Assembly: GCF_017641085.1 (NCBI RefSeq)
Contig: NZ_JAEPPI010000001.1
Location: forward strand, 372,001 to 436,000
From: Gracilimonas sp.
GTDB taxonomy: Bacteria > Bacteroidota > Rhodothermia > Balneolales > Balneolaceae
Direction of reading: 5' to 3'
DNA: 64,000 nucleotides
The position numbers and the translations under genes were made by a program. Shown here piece by piece: positions 28,051-38,195 of the stretch; position 1 is the stretch's first letter; each line of letters starts with the position of its first letter. The notes under the pieces were generated by a model. That model worked only from the letters and a program-made list of their open reading frames with translations. It ran no database searches and was not told where the DNA came from.

Positions 28051-29934
28051 ATGTCTTTAATTCGCTTTCAGCAACCCCTATATTCAGGTTCTCAAAAACA
28101 CAAAGCGACAGACTCAAAAAATCAGGAAATGAGCGAGAATTCATCAAAGAAGAAAGAAACAGGGGCTGAAAGTATAAACTGGGATCTCACCGACCTTTAT
28201 TCATCCAACGAAGACCCACAACTGGCTAAAGATAAAAAGCAGGTTGTGGAACAGGCGGAAGCTTTTGGGGAAAAATACCGAGGCCGGGTTGCTGAACTTT
28301 CACCGGGTGAATTCAAAAAAATGCTGGATGAGTATGAAGAAATTTTAGACCGGTCCGGTAAAATTGGCTCCTTTGCTTATTTACAATGGTCAACGGATAC
28401 TACCAATACCGCTTACGGAAAGTTGGTGGCAGAGTCGAATGAGCTGTCATCAGAAGTAAGCCAAAAACTGGTTTTTCTGGATGTGGAATGGATGCAGGTA
28501 CCGGATGAGGAAGCTCAAAAAATGATTGAAAGTGAAGAGCTGAGCAAGTACAAACACTACCTGGAAAGTTCCCGAAGGTACAAAGAGCACGTGCTGGAAG
28601 AAGGTCAGGAGAAGATTATGTCAGCCAAATCTGTAACCGGCCGAAGTGCGTGGGTCCGCTTTTTTGATGAAACGCTGGGGGCGGCAAAGTTTGAGCTGGA
28701 TGGCGAGGAACTGAGCGAGCAGGAAGTGTTGAGTAAACTGCATGAAAGCGACCGTGATTTACGAATCCGGGCCCATAAATCGCTCACGGATAAATTCAAT
28801 GATCTGAGCCGGCAGCTTACATTTGTATTCAACACCATACTTGCCGACAAATCTACAAACGATAAACTTCGCAAGTACGACAGCTGGATTGATTCACGAA
28901 ACCTGTCTAACCAAACCGATAAGGAAACGGTGGATGCCCTTGTTGAGTCTGTGACCTCAAAATACGAGCTGGTTCAGCGATACTATAAGCTAAAGCGCGA
29001 TTTGCTTGGGCTGGACGAAATGAAGGATTATGATCGCTACGCACCCATCATGGAGAATGAGGCTACGATCGACTGGAATTCTGCCAAGGAAATGGTGCTG
29101 GATTCCTACACTAATTTTCATCCGGAGATGGGGGAAATCACCTATAAGTTTTTTGAGAAGAACTGGATTGATGCCGCCATAAAACCCGGTAAAAGAGGCG
29201 GGGCTTATTCCGCAGGTACGGTTCCCTCGGCTCACCCTTATGTATTCATGAATTTTGACGGGAAAATCCGAGACGTACAAACACTGGCTCATGAACTGGG
29301 GCATGGAGTGCATCAGTACTTGTCTCGCCAGCAAGGAGTTTTGCAATCATCAACGCCGCTGACCACAGCCGAAACGGCTTCTGTATTTGGTGAAATGCTG
29401 GTATTTCAAAAGCTGATGAAAGAGCTGGATGACCCCAAAGAAAAACTGGCATTACTGATTGGCAAAATTGATGATACCATCGCTACCGTTTTCCGCCAAA
29501 TTTCTATGAACAGATTTGAGCATGCCATGCATACGGCACGGCGGGAAGAAGGAGAACTCACCAAAGAACGGTTCTCAGAGCTTTGGATGGAACAGCAAAA
29601 AGCGTTGTATGGAGATTCGGTGACTTTAACGGATGAGTATGGCATTTGGTGGAGTTATATCCCGCATTTTCTGCATACTCCCGGTTATGTGTATGCCTAT
29701 GCATTCGGTGAACTGCTGGTGCTGGCTTTATATGAAGAATACACGCAGCGCCCGGAAGGATTCCCGGAAAGATATATGGAGCTTCTGAGTGCCGGTGGGG
29801 CTGAGTGGCCGCATGATTTAGTAGCTAAAATGGGACTTGATATCACCCAGCCTGACTTTTGGAACAAAGGTCTGGCATCTTTCGAACGCATGGTAGAAGA
29901 AGCTGAGGAAATGGCTAAAGAGCTGGCTAATTAA
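28051..29934 (+). CDS. pepF: oligoendopeptidase F (M3 family)
   Basis: A zinc metallopeptidase of family M3B that cleaves oligopeptides in the cytoplasm. The zinc site is HELGH in TLAHELGHGVHQYLS near residue 413, with the downstream Glu in TAETASVFGEMLVFQKL. PepF-type features include INWDLTDLYSSNEDPQL at the start of the family homology, FFDETLGAAKFELDGEELSEQ and RGGAYSAGTVPSAHPYVFMNF. Length 627 from the first ATG at 28051 (preceded by GGAAAG). An internal ATG at 28129 (MSENSSKKKE, preceded by AGGAA) would give 601 residues and drop a poorly conserved extension, and is equally possible. Confidence 0.95.
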   Translation: MSLIRFQQPLYSGSQKHKATDSKNQEMSENSSKKKETGAESINWDLTDLYSSNEDPQLAKDKKQVVEQAEAFGEKYRGRVAELSPGEFKKMLDEYEEILDRSGKIGSFAYLQWSTDTTNTAYGKLVAESNELSSEVSQKLVFLDVEWMQVPDEEAQKMIESEELSKYKHYLESSRRYKEHVLEEGQEKIMSAKSVTGRSAWVRFFDETLGAAKFELDGEELSEQEVLSKLHESDRDLRIRAHKSLTDKFNDLSRQLTFVFNTILADKSTNDKLRKYDSWIDSRNLSNQTDKETVDALVESVTSKYELVQRYYKLKRDLLGLDEMKDYDRYAPIMENEATIDWNSAKEMVLDSYTNFHPEMGEITYKFFEKNWIDAAIKPGKRGGAYSAGTVPSAHPYVFMNFDGKIRDVQTLAHELGHGVHQYLSRQQGVLQSSTPLTTAETASVFGEMLVFQKLMKELDDPKEKLALLIGKIDDTIATVFRQISMNRFEHAMHTARREEGELTKERFSELWMEQQKALYGDSVTLTDEYGIWWSYIPHFLHTPGYVYAYAFGELLVLALYEEYTQRPEGFPERYMELLSAGGAEWPHDLVAKMGLDITQPDFWNKGLASFERMVEEAEEMAKELAN

Positions 29935-29989
29935 ATTCCCTTAAATTTCATACACTCCAATAGCTTAACACACTTATAAATTACCGAGA

Positions 29990-31453
29990 ATGTCTTTAGA
30001 CCGACAAGAAAAAGCCTTACGGGAATACAAGCAGATCCTTCAGGATTTGGTGCATTTATTGCGAACATCCACGAAAGTTCAACTCTCTTACTTATGCTGG
30101 GTGAACCGCGCCCGGCAACAATTTGTGTGGGAAACCAACAGCACGGGACTTCCCAATGTGATGTTTCAGGATCGAGTAGCATTTGAAAATCATTTCCTGA
30201 ATGAATTTAAAGATACCGATGAAATCATTCAGTTGATGGTGGGGGAAGACATCGAGAAAGCAAAACTCATCCACTATTTTGATTTTGTACAGGCCAAAAA
30301 CATTCTGATTGTACCCTTTATAAACAAAGGGGAAACGGTAGCACTCACAGTTCTTGAAAGTGAGCAGGAGATAGATCAGGAAGCTATACAGGATCGCATC
30401 ATGGCCTATAATAATGCCTTGGTAAATGTGCTGGATACCTATCTTGAAGTGGTTGATTTACACGAGCAGCAGCAGGAGTGGGAAGATTACGAAGAATCTC
30501 TGAACAAATTGGATTACCGGGGACATAAGGTCGAGATTTTTGCCACGATGATGGAAGAAATGCAAAAAAACCTGCCGAATGGCGGGGCAGTACTTCTGGC
30601 ACCCGGCATGGAATCCTGGAATGTTATATTGCGTACTCAAAACTCAAAAAATCCTCCGAAATTAGGTCTTCAGCTGGAAGAAAAAAGCGTGGCCTATGAA
30701 GCCCTTGAAAAGGGAGAACCTATTTTCACGATGCATTTCAACAACAATCCCCGGAGGATAACCTCAGCAGAAAAAAGAACGGAAGGGGCTACCTTTGCTA
30801 TCCCGGTGATGATCCACGACCGGCGGCAGGGAGTGGTGGTTTGCTATGATAACGATCCGCTGACCTTCAAAGAGTCCACCAAGCACAAGTTGTCGAATAT
30901 GGTGCGGATAGCCGCTTTGAGTGTGCAATCTTCGGTGAAGAAATCCGGAATAGTGCAGGAAATCCTGACGCAGAATTTCGGCGCTTTTACTCCCGAGCTT
31001 TGGGAAATTGCCCTCAATAACGAGTTGGCAAAGCTGAAAAAGGGATCACCGGAAAACACCTGGCTGGGTTTGGTTGCCCCGGATGATGTTTCGGCACTTC
31101 GGACAAAATTCAGGCTGGAAGACCTCCAAAAAATCCAGACAGATTTTGTCACAAACCTGAACCCCTCCAAATATGGAATCCCGGGTTTTGTAGGCTATAA
31201 CTCTGATTACGTATATGCGGTTCTGATTCAAAGCGATGACGAAGAAGCTGTGTCGTTCTGGATGGAAAAAATGAAGTCGAAACTGGAAGCAGGACTCAAT
31301 CTATCCATCGGTGGAACGATGCGTCCTCAATTCAAGGTCGGCTATACAAAGCTTACCGATCAATCGGTGAACGCGTACCAGGTGATGGAGAAAGCGAAGA
31401 AAGCCTTAGCTAAAGTAATGAACGATAAGGAAGCTGAACTGGTGGAAGCATAA
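29990..31453 (+). CDS. GAF-like two-domain protein, function unknown
   Basis: A 487-residue soluble protein. Residues 1-160 look like a GAF fold (VQLSYLCWVNRARQQFVWET, NILIVPFINKGETVALTVLE), followed by a helical linker (LEVVDLHEQQQEWEDYEESLNKL). Residues 190-320 look like a second GAF (NGGAVLLAPGMESWNVIL, TFAIPVMIHDRRQGVVVCYDN). The last 150 residues have the size and helix-strand order of a GGDEF-like domain (DYVYAVLIQSDDEEAVSFW, AYQVMEKAKKALAKV) but lack a GGDEF signature, so cyclase activity is unlikely. Its TAA overlaps the deoB ATG by one base, so expression is coupled to the nucleoside enzyme. No certain family match. Confidence 0.65.
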   Translation: MSLDRQEKALREYKQILQDLVHLLRTSTKVQLSYLCWVNRARQQFVWETNSTGLPNVMFQDRVAFENHFLNEFKDTDEIIQLMVGEDIEKAKLIHYFDFVQAKNILIVPFINKGETVALTVLESEQEIDQEAIQDRIMAYNNALVNVLDTYLEVVDLHEQQQEWEDYEESLNKLDYRGHKVEIFATMMEEMQKNLPNGGAVLLAPGMESWNVILRTQNSKNPPKLGLQLEEKSVAYEALEKGEPIFTMHFNNNPRRITSAEKRTEGATFAIPVMIHDRRQGVVVCYDNDPLTFKESTKHKLSNMVRIAALSVQSSVKKSGIVQEILTQNFGAFTPELWEIALNNELAKLKKGSPENTWLGLVAPDDVSALRTKFRLEDLQKIQTDFVTNLNPSKYGIPGFVGYNSDYVYAVLIQSDDEEAVSFWMEKMKSKLEAGLNLSIGGTMRPQFKVGYTKLTDQSVNAYQVMEKAKKALAKVMNDKEAELVEA

Positions 31454-32616
31454 TGGGAAATGCCTACATCATTGTTGTAGATGGATTGGGAGTCGGTGCG
31501 CAGGAAGATGCTGATCAATATGGCGATGCCGACATGAATACGCTGGGCCACGTAAGTGAGCAGACCGGAGTTAAGCTTCCAAACCTGCAAAAAATGGGAA
31601 TTGGAAATATCATTCCTCTGGCTTCGGTTCCGGAAAATGAACAACCGTTGGCTGCCTATGGCAAACTTCGTGAAGTTTCAGCAGGCAAAGATTCTACCAC
31701 CGGGCACTGGGAAATAGCGGGTATTCAACTCGAAAAACCTTTTCCTACTTATCCGAATGGTTTTCCTGAAAAAGTAATCAAGGATTTTTGCGATGGAATA
31801 GGGGTGGAAAAAGCCCTGTGTAATAAACCCTATTCAGGCACTGATGTAATTCGGGATTATGGAGAAGAACACCTCGAAACCGGATATCCCATTGTATATA
31901 CTTCGGCCGACAGTGTATTCCAGGTGGCTTGTCATGAAGATGTTGTTCCGGTAAAGAAACTGTATGAGTGGTGTGAGTTTGCGCGTAATAAAGTCTGTAT
32001 AGTAGACCATGAAGTGGGGCGGGTCATTGCCCGTCCGTTTACCGGAAAGCCCGGGAATTTTGAGCGTATCTCCGATAAACGTCACGATTACTCGTCGGTT
32101 CCTCCGGAAAATAACCTGGTGCAAAAATTGAATGATTCCGGAGTAAAAACATATTCCATTGGTAAGGTGGCCGACCTGTTTGCCGGAAAAGGATTCACCC
32201 AATATCGCCCCACTAAAAGCAATGCAGAAGGTATTTCCCAGCTGTTGAGCTTGATGTCGGCTCAACTTGATAACAGCTTCGTATTTGTAAACCTGATTGA
32301 TACCGACCAACTATTCGGGCACCGGTTAGATCCCGAAGGGTATGCAGGAAGTTTAGAGGAATTCGACCGGGCTATTCCGGCGATTGTCTCTAAAATCAGG
32401 AAAGATGATTTACTGATTATTACCGGAGATCACGGAAACGATCCATGTTCGGACAGCACCGATCACTCCAGGGAATTTGTGCCTTTACTTGTATTCCCAA
32501 AGGGCAGAGCTGAGGCTGAGAATCTTGGAACAGGAGAAACCTTCTCAAATATAGCCTGCAGTGTGGTTGAATTTTTTGAGCTTGAGCATGATTTTCCCGG
32601 GAAATCATTTGTCTGA
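31453..32616 (+). CDS. deoB: phosphopentomutase
   Basis: A 387-residue alkaline-phosphatase-superfamily enzyme that interconverts ribose-1-phosphate or deoxyribose-1-phosphate and the 5-phosphates in nucleoside salvage. The N-terminal metal site is VVDGLGVGAQEDADQYGD followed by NTLGH. The phospho-acceptor Thr lies in GKDSTTGHWE, the cap domain has NKPYSGTDVIRDYGEEH and YTSADSVFQVACHE, and the C-terminal metal ligands are in LIDTDQLFGHRLD and ITGDHGNDPCSDSTDHSRE. Normal length. Its ATG overlaps the upstream stop (TAATG), so it is the second gene of a two-gene operon. The primary sigma factor gene follows with its own 189-bp leader. Confidence 0.97.
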   Translation: MGNAYIIVVDGLGVGAQEDADQYGDADMNTLGHVSEQTGVKLPNLQKMGIGNIIPLASVPENEQPLAAYGKLREVSAGKDSTTGHWEIAGIQLEKPFPTYPNGFPEKVIKDFCDGIGVEKALCNKPYSGTDVIRDYGEEHLETGYPIVYTSADSVFQVACHEDVVPVKKLYEWCEFARNKVCIVDHEVGRVIARPFTGKPGNFERISDKRHDYSSVPPENNLVQKLNDSGVKTYSIGKVADLFAGKGFTQYRPTKSNAEGISQLLSLMSAQLDNSFVFVNLIDTDQLFGHRLDPEGYAGSLEEFDRAIPAIVSKIRKDDLLIITGDHGNDPCSDSTDHSREFVPLLVFPKGRAEAENLGTGETFSNIACSVVEFFELEHDFPGKSFV

Positions 32617-32805
32617 TTTAATTAGAGGATGATAATACTGCTGCATCCATTTAATATTCAGCGAGAATTTCGTATATTGTTCAATTGTAAAATTCATGAA
32701 GTCGCAGACGCAATATTTAAGCTTTTCACGCGTGTTTACACAAAGCTTATAACACATATCATCTGCGCATTAGCGTACGCAAACATTCATTAAACGGTAT
32801 TTACA

Positions 32806-33660
32806 GTGGCAAAAAGTTCTGGAATCTCTACCCGCGAGTCAGAGTCATTAGATCGGTATCTGCACGAAATTGGAAAAGAGAAACTAATTACCCCGGATGA
32901 TGAAGTCCGGCTGGCCAAAGAAATTCAGAAAGGGAGTCAGAGAGCACTCGAAGATCTTACCAAAGCAAACCTTCGATTCGTAGTTTCAGTAGCAAAACAA
33001 TATCAGAATCAGGGCCTATCTCTCGGTGATTTGATCAACGAAGGAAACCTCGGTTTGATTAAAGCTGCCAAGCGATTTGACGAAACCCGTGGTTTCAAAT
33101 TCATTTCATACGCGGTATGGTGGATTCGTCAGTCTATTCTGCAGGCGTTGGCCGAGCAGTCCCGTATCGTTCGTTTGCCGCTCAACCGTGTGGGTGCCCT
33201 CAATAAAATTGGTAAAGAGCTTTCTAAACTGGAGCAGGAATATGAACGCGTTCCCTCCGCTCATGAGCTTGCGGAAAGCCTCGAAATGACGGTTGGCGAA
33301 GTTGCTGACACATTGAAAATTTCGGGCCGACACCTGTCGATGGATGCGCCGTTTGCCCAGGGTGAAGATAATCGCCTGTTAGACGTTCTTGAAAATGAAG
33401 AGATTCCCAACCCTGATTTCGATCTGATGGGTGAATCTCTGAAAGTGGAAATTGAACGAGCACTTTCAAAACTAACAACCCGTGAAGCGGAAGTAATTCG
33501 GCTGTATTTTGGAATTGGACGTGAGCACTCCCTTACACTGGAGGAAATCGGAGAACGCTTCGATCTTACCCGTGAGCGTGTACGTCAGATTAAAGAAAAA
33601 GCACTTCGTAAATTACGACACCATAACCGAAGCGCTGCATTAAGAGCCTATCTCGGATAA
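32806..33660 (+). CDS. rpoD: primary RNA polymerase sigma factor (RpoD/SigA type)
   Basis: A 284-residue sigma-70 factor of the short form found in Bacteroidota and relatives, lacking most of region 1.1. Region 1.2 is [25 protein letters not shown], regions 2.1-2.4 run through [38 protein letters not shown] broken over helices to [17 protein letters not shown], region 3 covers [13 protein letters not shown], and region 4 ends with the -35-recognising helix-turn-helix [20 protein letters not shown]. The start is GTG at 32806 with no earlier in-frame ATG, which may limit its translation. It ends in a strong terminator. Confidence 0.95.
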   Translation: MAKSSGISTRESESLDRYLHEIGKEKLITPDDEVRLAKEIQKGSQRALEDLTKANLRFVVSVAKQYQNQGLSLGDLINEGNLGLIKAAKRFDETRGFKFISYAVWWIRQSILQALAEQSRIVRLPLNRVGALNKIGKELSKLEQEYERVPSAHELAESLEMTVGEVADTLKISGRHLSMDAPFAQGEDNRLLDVLENEEIPNPDFDLMGESLKVEIERALSKLTTREAEVIRLYFGIGREHSLTLEEIGERFDLTRERVRQIKEKALRKLRHHNRSAALRAYLG

Positions 33661-33690
33661 TATTCGGGTAGTTTTATTCGTGAGATATAA

Positions 33691-33724
33691 GTCCCGCACA
33701 GATTTTTTTGTGCGGGACTTTTTT
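33691..33724 (+). terminator. intrinsic terminator of the primary sigma factor gene
   Basis: GTCCCGCACA pairs with TGTGCGGGAC (ten perfect pairs) and is followed by six T. Confidence 0.9.
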
Positions 33725-33778
33725 ATATCCGGTATTTCTGCCTACTAATCTCCGATGGTTTGCGTTACATTTACTGCG

Positions 33779-36655
33779 ATGAAAAGATTACTGCTCATAG
33801 TTTTAGTTATAGTAGGCTTCACGGAACTACTCGAAGCACAGCGCTACCCGTTCAGAACTTTCTCAATTGAAGAAGGACTTAGCGAATCGGTTGTTTATGA
33901 CCTTGCCCAGGATGATGAGGGATATGTTTGGCTGGCTACAGGTTATGGACTGAACCGTTTTGACGGCATCCGGTTTCAGAATTATTTTGAAGAACATGGG
34001 CTCAACAGCAGCCGGATCCGCTCTTTATTTAAAGACAGTGAAGGTAAAATCTGGATTGGTTCAGAAGCGGGGGTAAATTACTGGCATGCCGATAGTATTC
34101 ACTCGGTTCCCGCACTCTCATCCCTCCGTAATATGACGGTGATAAGTATGTATGAAGACCGGCTGGGAGACTTCTGGTTTGGAACAGATGGTAACGGGGT
34201 TTGGCAGTATTCCGAAGGCCAGCTACTAACGCAATACTCCACATCTAACGGGATGGTGGATAATCGAATCCGGGCTATAGCGGAGCGTGATAACGGTGAA
34301 ATTTGGTTCGCGACAAGAGAGGGTATTACCATATTGCGGGATGGCAATTTCGTAAATATCACAGAGGATGATGGTTTACCAAATCAGCGAATTCGTGACC
34401 TGAAAGTAGATGAGAATAATACAGTTTGGATAGGTACACGGGGAGGACTTATTAAATATGAAGGAGATCAGTTCATCCAACTGAATAAAGAAGACGGACT
34501 TGTGAACGACCTCGTACAAACACTGTCAGTTACCAAAGATGGGGGTATCTGGGTTGGCACTGAAGAGGGAGCCAGTTTTTACGATGGAAATGCATTTCAA
34601 AACTACACGGTTGAGTCTGGCTTGTCAACAGAAATGATGTTTTCATCGATGCTGGACCTGGAAGGAAATATATGGTTGGGATCGTACGGTGGGGGAGTAA
34701 ATCTTTTTTTGGGTAATTATTTTGCCAATTATGATGTGGAACATGGGCTGCCAAGTAAGCTGGTTACCTCGTTTGCTAAAGACGGAGAGGGCAGGTTTTG
34801 GATCGCAACTTATGGCGGAGGCATCACCGCTCTTGAAAACGGTACGTTCAATGATCATAACGTTAATAGCAGGCTGCCGGATAATCAGGTGTACACTCTT
34901 TTCACCGATTCCAAGAAGCGTATGTGGATTGGAATGGGGGAAGGGCTGGCTTATATAAAAGATGGCCGGTTGAAGGTATTCAGCGACCGTGAGTTTCCGT
35001 ATCCAAGAGTTCGGAATGTGATGGAGGCTTCGGACGGGACGTACTGGATCAGCACCTACGATGATGGCATCATCCATTACCGAAATGGAGAGTTTTCCCA
35101 AATTACCTCAGACGATGGACTGGCAAGTAATCGCGTTTTGATTTCCATTGAAGGGGATGATGGCTCGGTCTGGATTGCTACTTATGGGGGAATTACCCGG
35201 TTTAAAGAGGGCGAATTTCAAAGTTTTGCCATTCAGGAAGGCCTTCCGAATAATGCAGTCATGAATCTTCTGAAAGATGACAAAGGCAGGATTTGGGCGT
35301 CTACCTTTGGCGGCATAGCCTGGTTTGACGGCCTCAAATTTCAGAGTATCACCCAAGACGACGGATTGCCGGACCGTGTTTGCTATTTCATTCACCAAAA
35401 TGAAAATGGGTTATACTGGATCGGTACTACGGAAGGAGTGGTCAGGTTTGATGCTGATGAATACTTTAACGGAGATCCTGATGAACAACGGCAGGCTTTC
35501 AAGGTATTGAACAAGGAACTGGGGCTTATTGCGAATGAATTGAACCTGGGGGCCGTCTATGAGGATGAGCAGGGATACCTTTGGTTCGGTACGGTAGAAG
35601 GGCTTAGTCGGTTCAACCCAAAAGCCTATAAAGGAAATCAGGTTCCTCCTAAAGTTCATATTGTTGGGGTGAATGTATCAGGCAGAGAATACCGGCCGGA
35701 TGAGCGCTTCTTGCTTTCCCATGAAGAGAATAACATCGAGTTTCAGTATGCGGGGCTTAACTTTACCGCGCCGAATCAGATTCTCTATGAATATAAGTTA
35801 AACGGAATTGATAATGGTTGGCAGCAAACTTCAGCCCGGTCGGTGAAATACCCTTCCTTGCCACCGGGGGAGTACACTTTTCAGGTGCATGCCCGGAATA
35901 TTAATGGAGCCTGGAGCCCGGATATTGAGAAAGTTAAGTTTACAATCACAGCCCCGTTTTGGATGCAATGGTGGTTCTGGATATTGATGCTGGCTGTGGT
36001 GGTCGGTATCATATCGCTTTTCTACAATTATTATCGGGCCCGTAAAATGATAGACATTGAGCGTATGAGAGTACGAATTGCCAGTGATTTACACGACGAT
36101 GTAGGTGCCAGTTTAACCGAGATAGCTCTCCAGTCAGACTTTCTTCAGGCCGGAGATGCAGATACCGAATTCAAAAAATCGTTGGAGCAGATTGGGAAGC
36201 AATGCCGGAAAATTGTATCGAGCCTGGATGACATCGTATGGTCGATTGATGCACGGAATGACACTCTCGGAGATTTGACGGATCGCATGCAGGATTATAT
36301 CCTTCATACGCTGGAATCAAAAAACATGCAGGTGAACTATGATTTTGATAACCTGAATATGGAGAACAAGCTTCCGGTGTCGGTGAAAGAGAATGTGTAT
36401 TTGATTTTTAAGGAAGCCGTTAACAACATCGCCAAGTACTCCAACGGAGATCGGGTGGATATAAAAATGGAAAACCAGAATGGCTATTTTGAATTTTTGA
36501 TCGCCGATAATGGTACTTCCGGTAAAGGCACGAAGAAAACCGGGCATGGATTACGTAACATGGATATGCGAGCAAAAAGAATTGGCGCAGATATTACTAT
36601 CAATACGGAGGATGGGTACTCGATTAAAGTTGAGGGAAAATTAAATACTAACTAA
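33779..36655 (+). CDS. Reg_prop/Y_Y_Y sensor histidine kinase (HisKA_3 type)
   Basis: A 958-residue membrane sensor kinase. I start at 33779 because MKRLLLIVLVIVGFTELLEAQ is a clean signal peptide, and the short extension before it is not. About 14 two-component-propeller blades follow (VWLATGYGLNRFDGIRF, IWIGSEAGVNYW, WIATYGGITRF and others), then a Y_Y_Y Ig-like domain (EYKLNGIDNGWQQTS to YTFQVHARNINGAWS), one TM helix (WWFWILMLAVVVGIISLF) and the kinase. The phospho-acceptor is His in ASDLHDDVGASLTEI near residue 771; the ATP domain has FKEAVNNIAKYS and TGHGLRNMDMRAKRIGA. There is no receiver or DNA-binding domain, so it should signal to the next gene. In relatives the propellers sense carbohydrate or envelope ligands. 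Confidence 0.94.
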   Translation: MKRLLLIVLVIVGFTELLEAQRYPFRTFSIEEGLSESVVYDLAQDDEGYVWLATGYGLNRFDGIRFQNYFEEHGLNSSRIRSLFKDSEGKIWIGSEAGVNYWHADSIHSVPALSSLRNMTVISMYEDRLGDFWFGTDGNGVWQYSEGQLLTQYSTSNGMVDNRIRAIAERDNGEIWFATREGITILRDGNFVNITEDDGLPNQRIRDLKVDENNTVWIGTRGGLIKYEGDQFIQLNKEDGLVNDLVQTLSVTKDGGIWVGTEEGASFYDGNAFQNYTVESGLSTEMMFSSMLDLEGNIWLGSYGGGVNLFLGNYFANYDVEHGLPSKLVTSFAKDGEGRFWIATYGGGITALENGTFNDHNVNSRLPDNQVYTLFTDSKKRMWIGMGEGLAYIKDGRLKVFSDREFPYPRVRNVMEASDGTYWISTYDDGIIHYRNGEFSQITSDDGLASNRVLISIEGDDGSVWIATYGGITRFKEGEFQSFAIQEGLPNNAVMNLLKDDKGRIWASTFGGIAWFDGLKFQSITQDDGLPDRVCYFIHQNENGLYWIGTTEGVVRFDADEYFNGDPDEQRQAFKVLNKELGLIANELNLGAVYEDEQGYLWFGTVEGLSRFNPKAYKGNQVPPKVHIVGVNVSGREYRPDERFLLSHEENNIEFQYAGLNFTAPNQILYEYKLNGIDNGWQQTSARSVKYPSLPPGEYTFQVHARNINGAWSPDIEKVKFTITAPFWMQWWFWILMLAVVVGIISLFYNYYRARKMIDIERMRVRIASDLHDDVGASLTEIALQSDFLQAGDADTEFKKSLEQIGKQCRKIVSSLDDIVWSIDARNDTLGDLTDRMQDYILHTLESKNMQVNYDFDNLNMENKLPVSVKENVYLIFKEAVNNIAKYSNGDRVDIKMENQNGYFEFLIADNGTSGKGTKKTGHGLRNMDMRAKRIGADITINTEDGYSIKVEGKLNTN

Positions 36656-36670
36656 GGAGCAGGTTTAGTC

Positions 36671-37303
36671 ATGGCTGTCATTGGAATTGTAGAAGACAAC
36701 AAGAAGATCAGAGATTTAATACAGCGGTATTTGGATATGCAGAAAGACATGGAGTGTCCGGTTGCGGTCGATTCCGTTGAAGAGATGCTGGATTATCTCG
36801 AAGAACATCAAAAGCCTGAAGTGATACTAATGGACATTCAGTTGCCCGGAATGTCGGGGATTAAAGGCATGGAGGTTATCAAATCGAAGTACCCTGAGAT
36901 TGAAATCATCATGCTTACGGTTTATCACGATTCACACAAAATCTTTGATTCGCTGAAGGCGGGAGCTTCAGGGTATTTGCTAAAGCACACTTCACTCCCT
37001 GAAATAAAAGAGTCTATAGAAAACCTGTTGAAGGGTGGAGCACCGATGTCGCCACAAATTGCCCGGAAAGTGATTTCTCATTTCAACGAAGAAGCACCCA
37101 AGAAAAATGAAGACAGCATGCTCACTAATCGGGAGCAGGATATCGTAAACGGGTTGGTTGATGGACTCAGCTATAAAATGATCGCAGACCGCTTCGATAT
37201 TTCCATTGATACTGTCCGGGCCCATATCCGAAACATTTACAAAAAGCTTCATGTTAATTCGAAAGCAGAAGTGATAGCTAAATCGTTACGTGGTGAGATA
37301 TGA
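36671..37303 (+). CDS. NarL/LuxR-family response regulator
   Basis: A 210-residue two-domain regulator. The receiver has the acidic pair E8-D9 (IVEDNKKIRD), phospho-acceptor D55 in VILMDIQLPGMSG, the Thr switch in IIMLTVYHD and the Lys in GYLLKHTSL. The C-terminal LuxR-type helix-turn-helix is LTNREQDIVNGLVDGLSYKMIADRFDISIDTVRAHIRNIYKKL split over its helices. It lies 15 bp after the sensor kinase, the cognate partner by context. HisKA_3 kinases normally pair with NarL-type regulators. The lipoprotein/barrel modules that follow on the same strand are plausible targets, which is inference from position only. Confidence 0.96.
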   Translation: MAVIGIVEDNKKIRDLIQRYLDMQKDMECPVAVDSVEEMLDYLEEHQKPEVILMDIQLPGMSGIKGMEVIKSKYPEIEIIMLTVYHDSHKIFDSLKAGASGYLLKHTSLPEIKESIENLLKGGAPMSPQIARKVISHFNEEAPKKNEDSMLTNREQDIVNGLVDGLSYKMIADRFDISIDTVRAHIRNIYKKLHVNSKAEVIAKSLRGEI

Positions 37304-37331
37304 TAGTTAGCATTATCATGTTATTTTTTTT
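37300..37331 (+). terminator. weak AT-rich terminator after the response regulator
   Basis: ATGATAGT pairs with ATTATCAT (one G-U, loop TAGC), overlapping the stop codon, followed closely by a run of eight T. The stem is AT-rich, so read-through into the lipoprotein gene is possible. Confidence 0.4.
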
Positions 37332-37382
37332 GGCAGATTCACCAGATAAGTTATTTTAAATTGTTGAACAAAATCCGGTGCA

Positions 37383-38195
37383 ATGAAATATTTGGATACT
37401 AAGAACTTCATTATAATACTGATGCTTTTCTTTGTGAGTGTAGGTTGCGTTACACAGTTAAAAGTATCCGACTCAATTTCAAAGTCCTATGATAACTATA
37501 TGGCTTTGGAAGCATCCGGTATCTACTATAAAAGCTATGAAGTTCAAGACTGGTATGATGAGCATTATCTTACCGGTTATCAGGGGGAGGCGGTTGCTCA
37601 TAAATCTACTGAGAAAAGCGAGATAGAAGCTGAATCGCCTGATTCTGAACCAGATGTTCAGGAAGATTACGATTTCCCAGATCTGAAAGATCCCAGACTT
37701 CATTATAATCACCGTCATTACATTTGGGGGGAAGGATTTGGTGTTTATTTTGCATTTCAACTTGGCCGTTCTAACTCATTTTATCATAACAGAGGTTTAA
37801 GCGCTGCCGGCCATTGGTATTTTAGCCCTACCGGCCATTGGTTCTATAACTGGTATCCTTTTTATGGTTCCTTTGTCAATACAAATCCATACGACAGTTA
37901 TTGGGGTGCTACCGATTATGCATATGCTGACCTCTATAATAGCTACACCCATGCTGAGAAGTACCGAGATCGATACAGAAACAGGAGAGGGTATATTCCT
38001 TCATTCACAACAGAAAGCCACAGGTACAGAGTAAACTCATCTGCCGTGGAACGATCCAGCACCAGAAAAAGAAGCAGCTCAGTTGATAACGCCAGGGTTA
38101 GAAGTACCGGGCGTTCTTCTGCCGGCGATGGTTCAACGGGTCGCTCAAGAGGTTCATCTGAAGGCGGTGATTCACGCTCACGTGGAGGCAGTTAA
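37383..38195 (+). CDS. Ser/Arg-rich lipoprotein, module copy 1
   Basis: A 270-residue lipoprotein (lipobox Cys22 in FFVSVGCVTQ). The N-terminal part of the mature protein carries LEASGIYYKSYEVQDWY, which recurs as LEEDGIYYIDYETEQWY in the lipoprotein at 39939-41273, marking paralogy. A short acidic stretch and a Tyr/Trp/His/Gly-rich middle follow (WYFSPTGHWFYNWYPFYG). The last 80 residues are a low-complexity tail rich in Ser, Arg and Gly (RSSTRKRSSSVDNARVRSTG, ending RSRGGS). It would be anchored in a membrane with a basic, disordered end. I recognise no family. It precedes an outer-membrane barrel gene on the same strand by 73 bp. Confidence 0.7.
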   Translation: MKYLDTKNFIIILMLFFVSVGCVTQLKVSDSISKSYDNYMALEASGIYYKSYEVQDWYDEHYLTGYQGEAVAHKSTEKSEIEAESPDSEPDVQEDYDFPDLKDPRLHYNHRHYIWGEGFGVYFAFQLGRSNSFYHNRGLSAAGHWYFSPTGHWFYNWYPFYGSFVNTNPYDSYWGATDYAYADLYNSYTHAEKYRDRYRNRRGYIPSFTTESHRYRVNSSAVERSSTRKRSSSVDNARVRSTGRSSAGDGSTGRSRGSSEGGDSRSRGGS

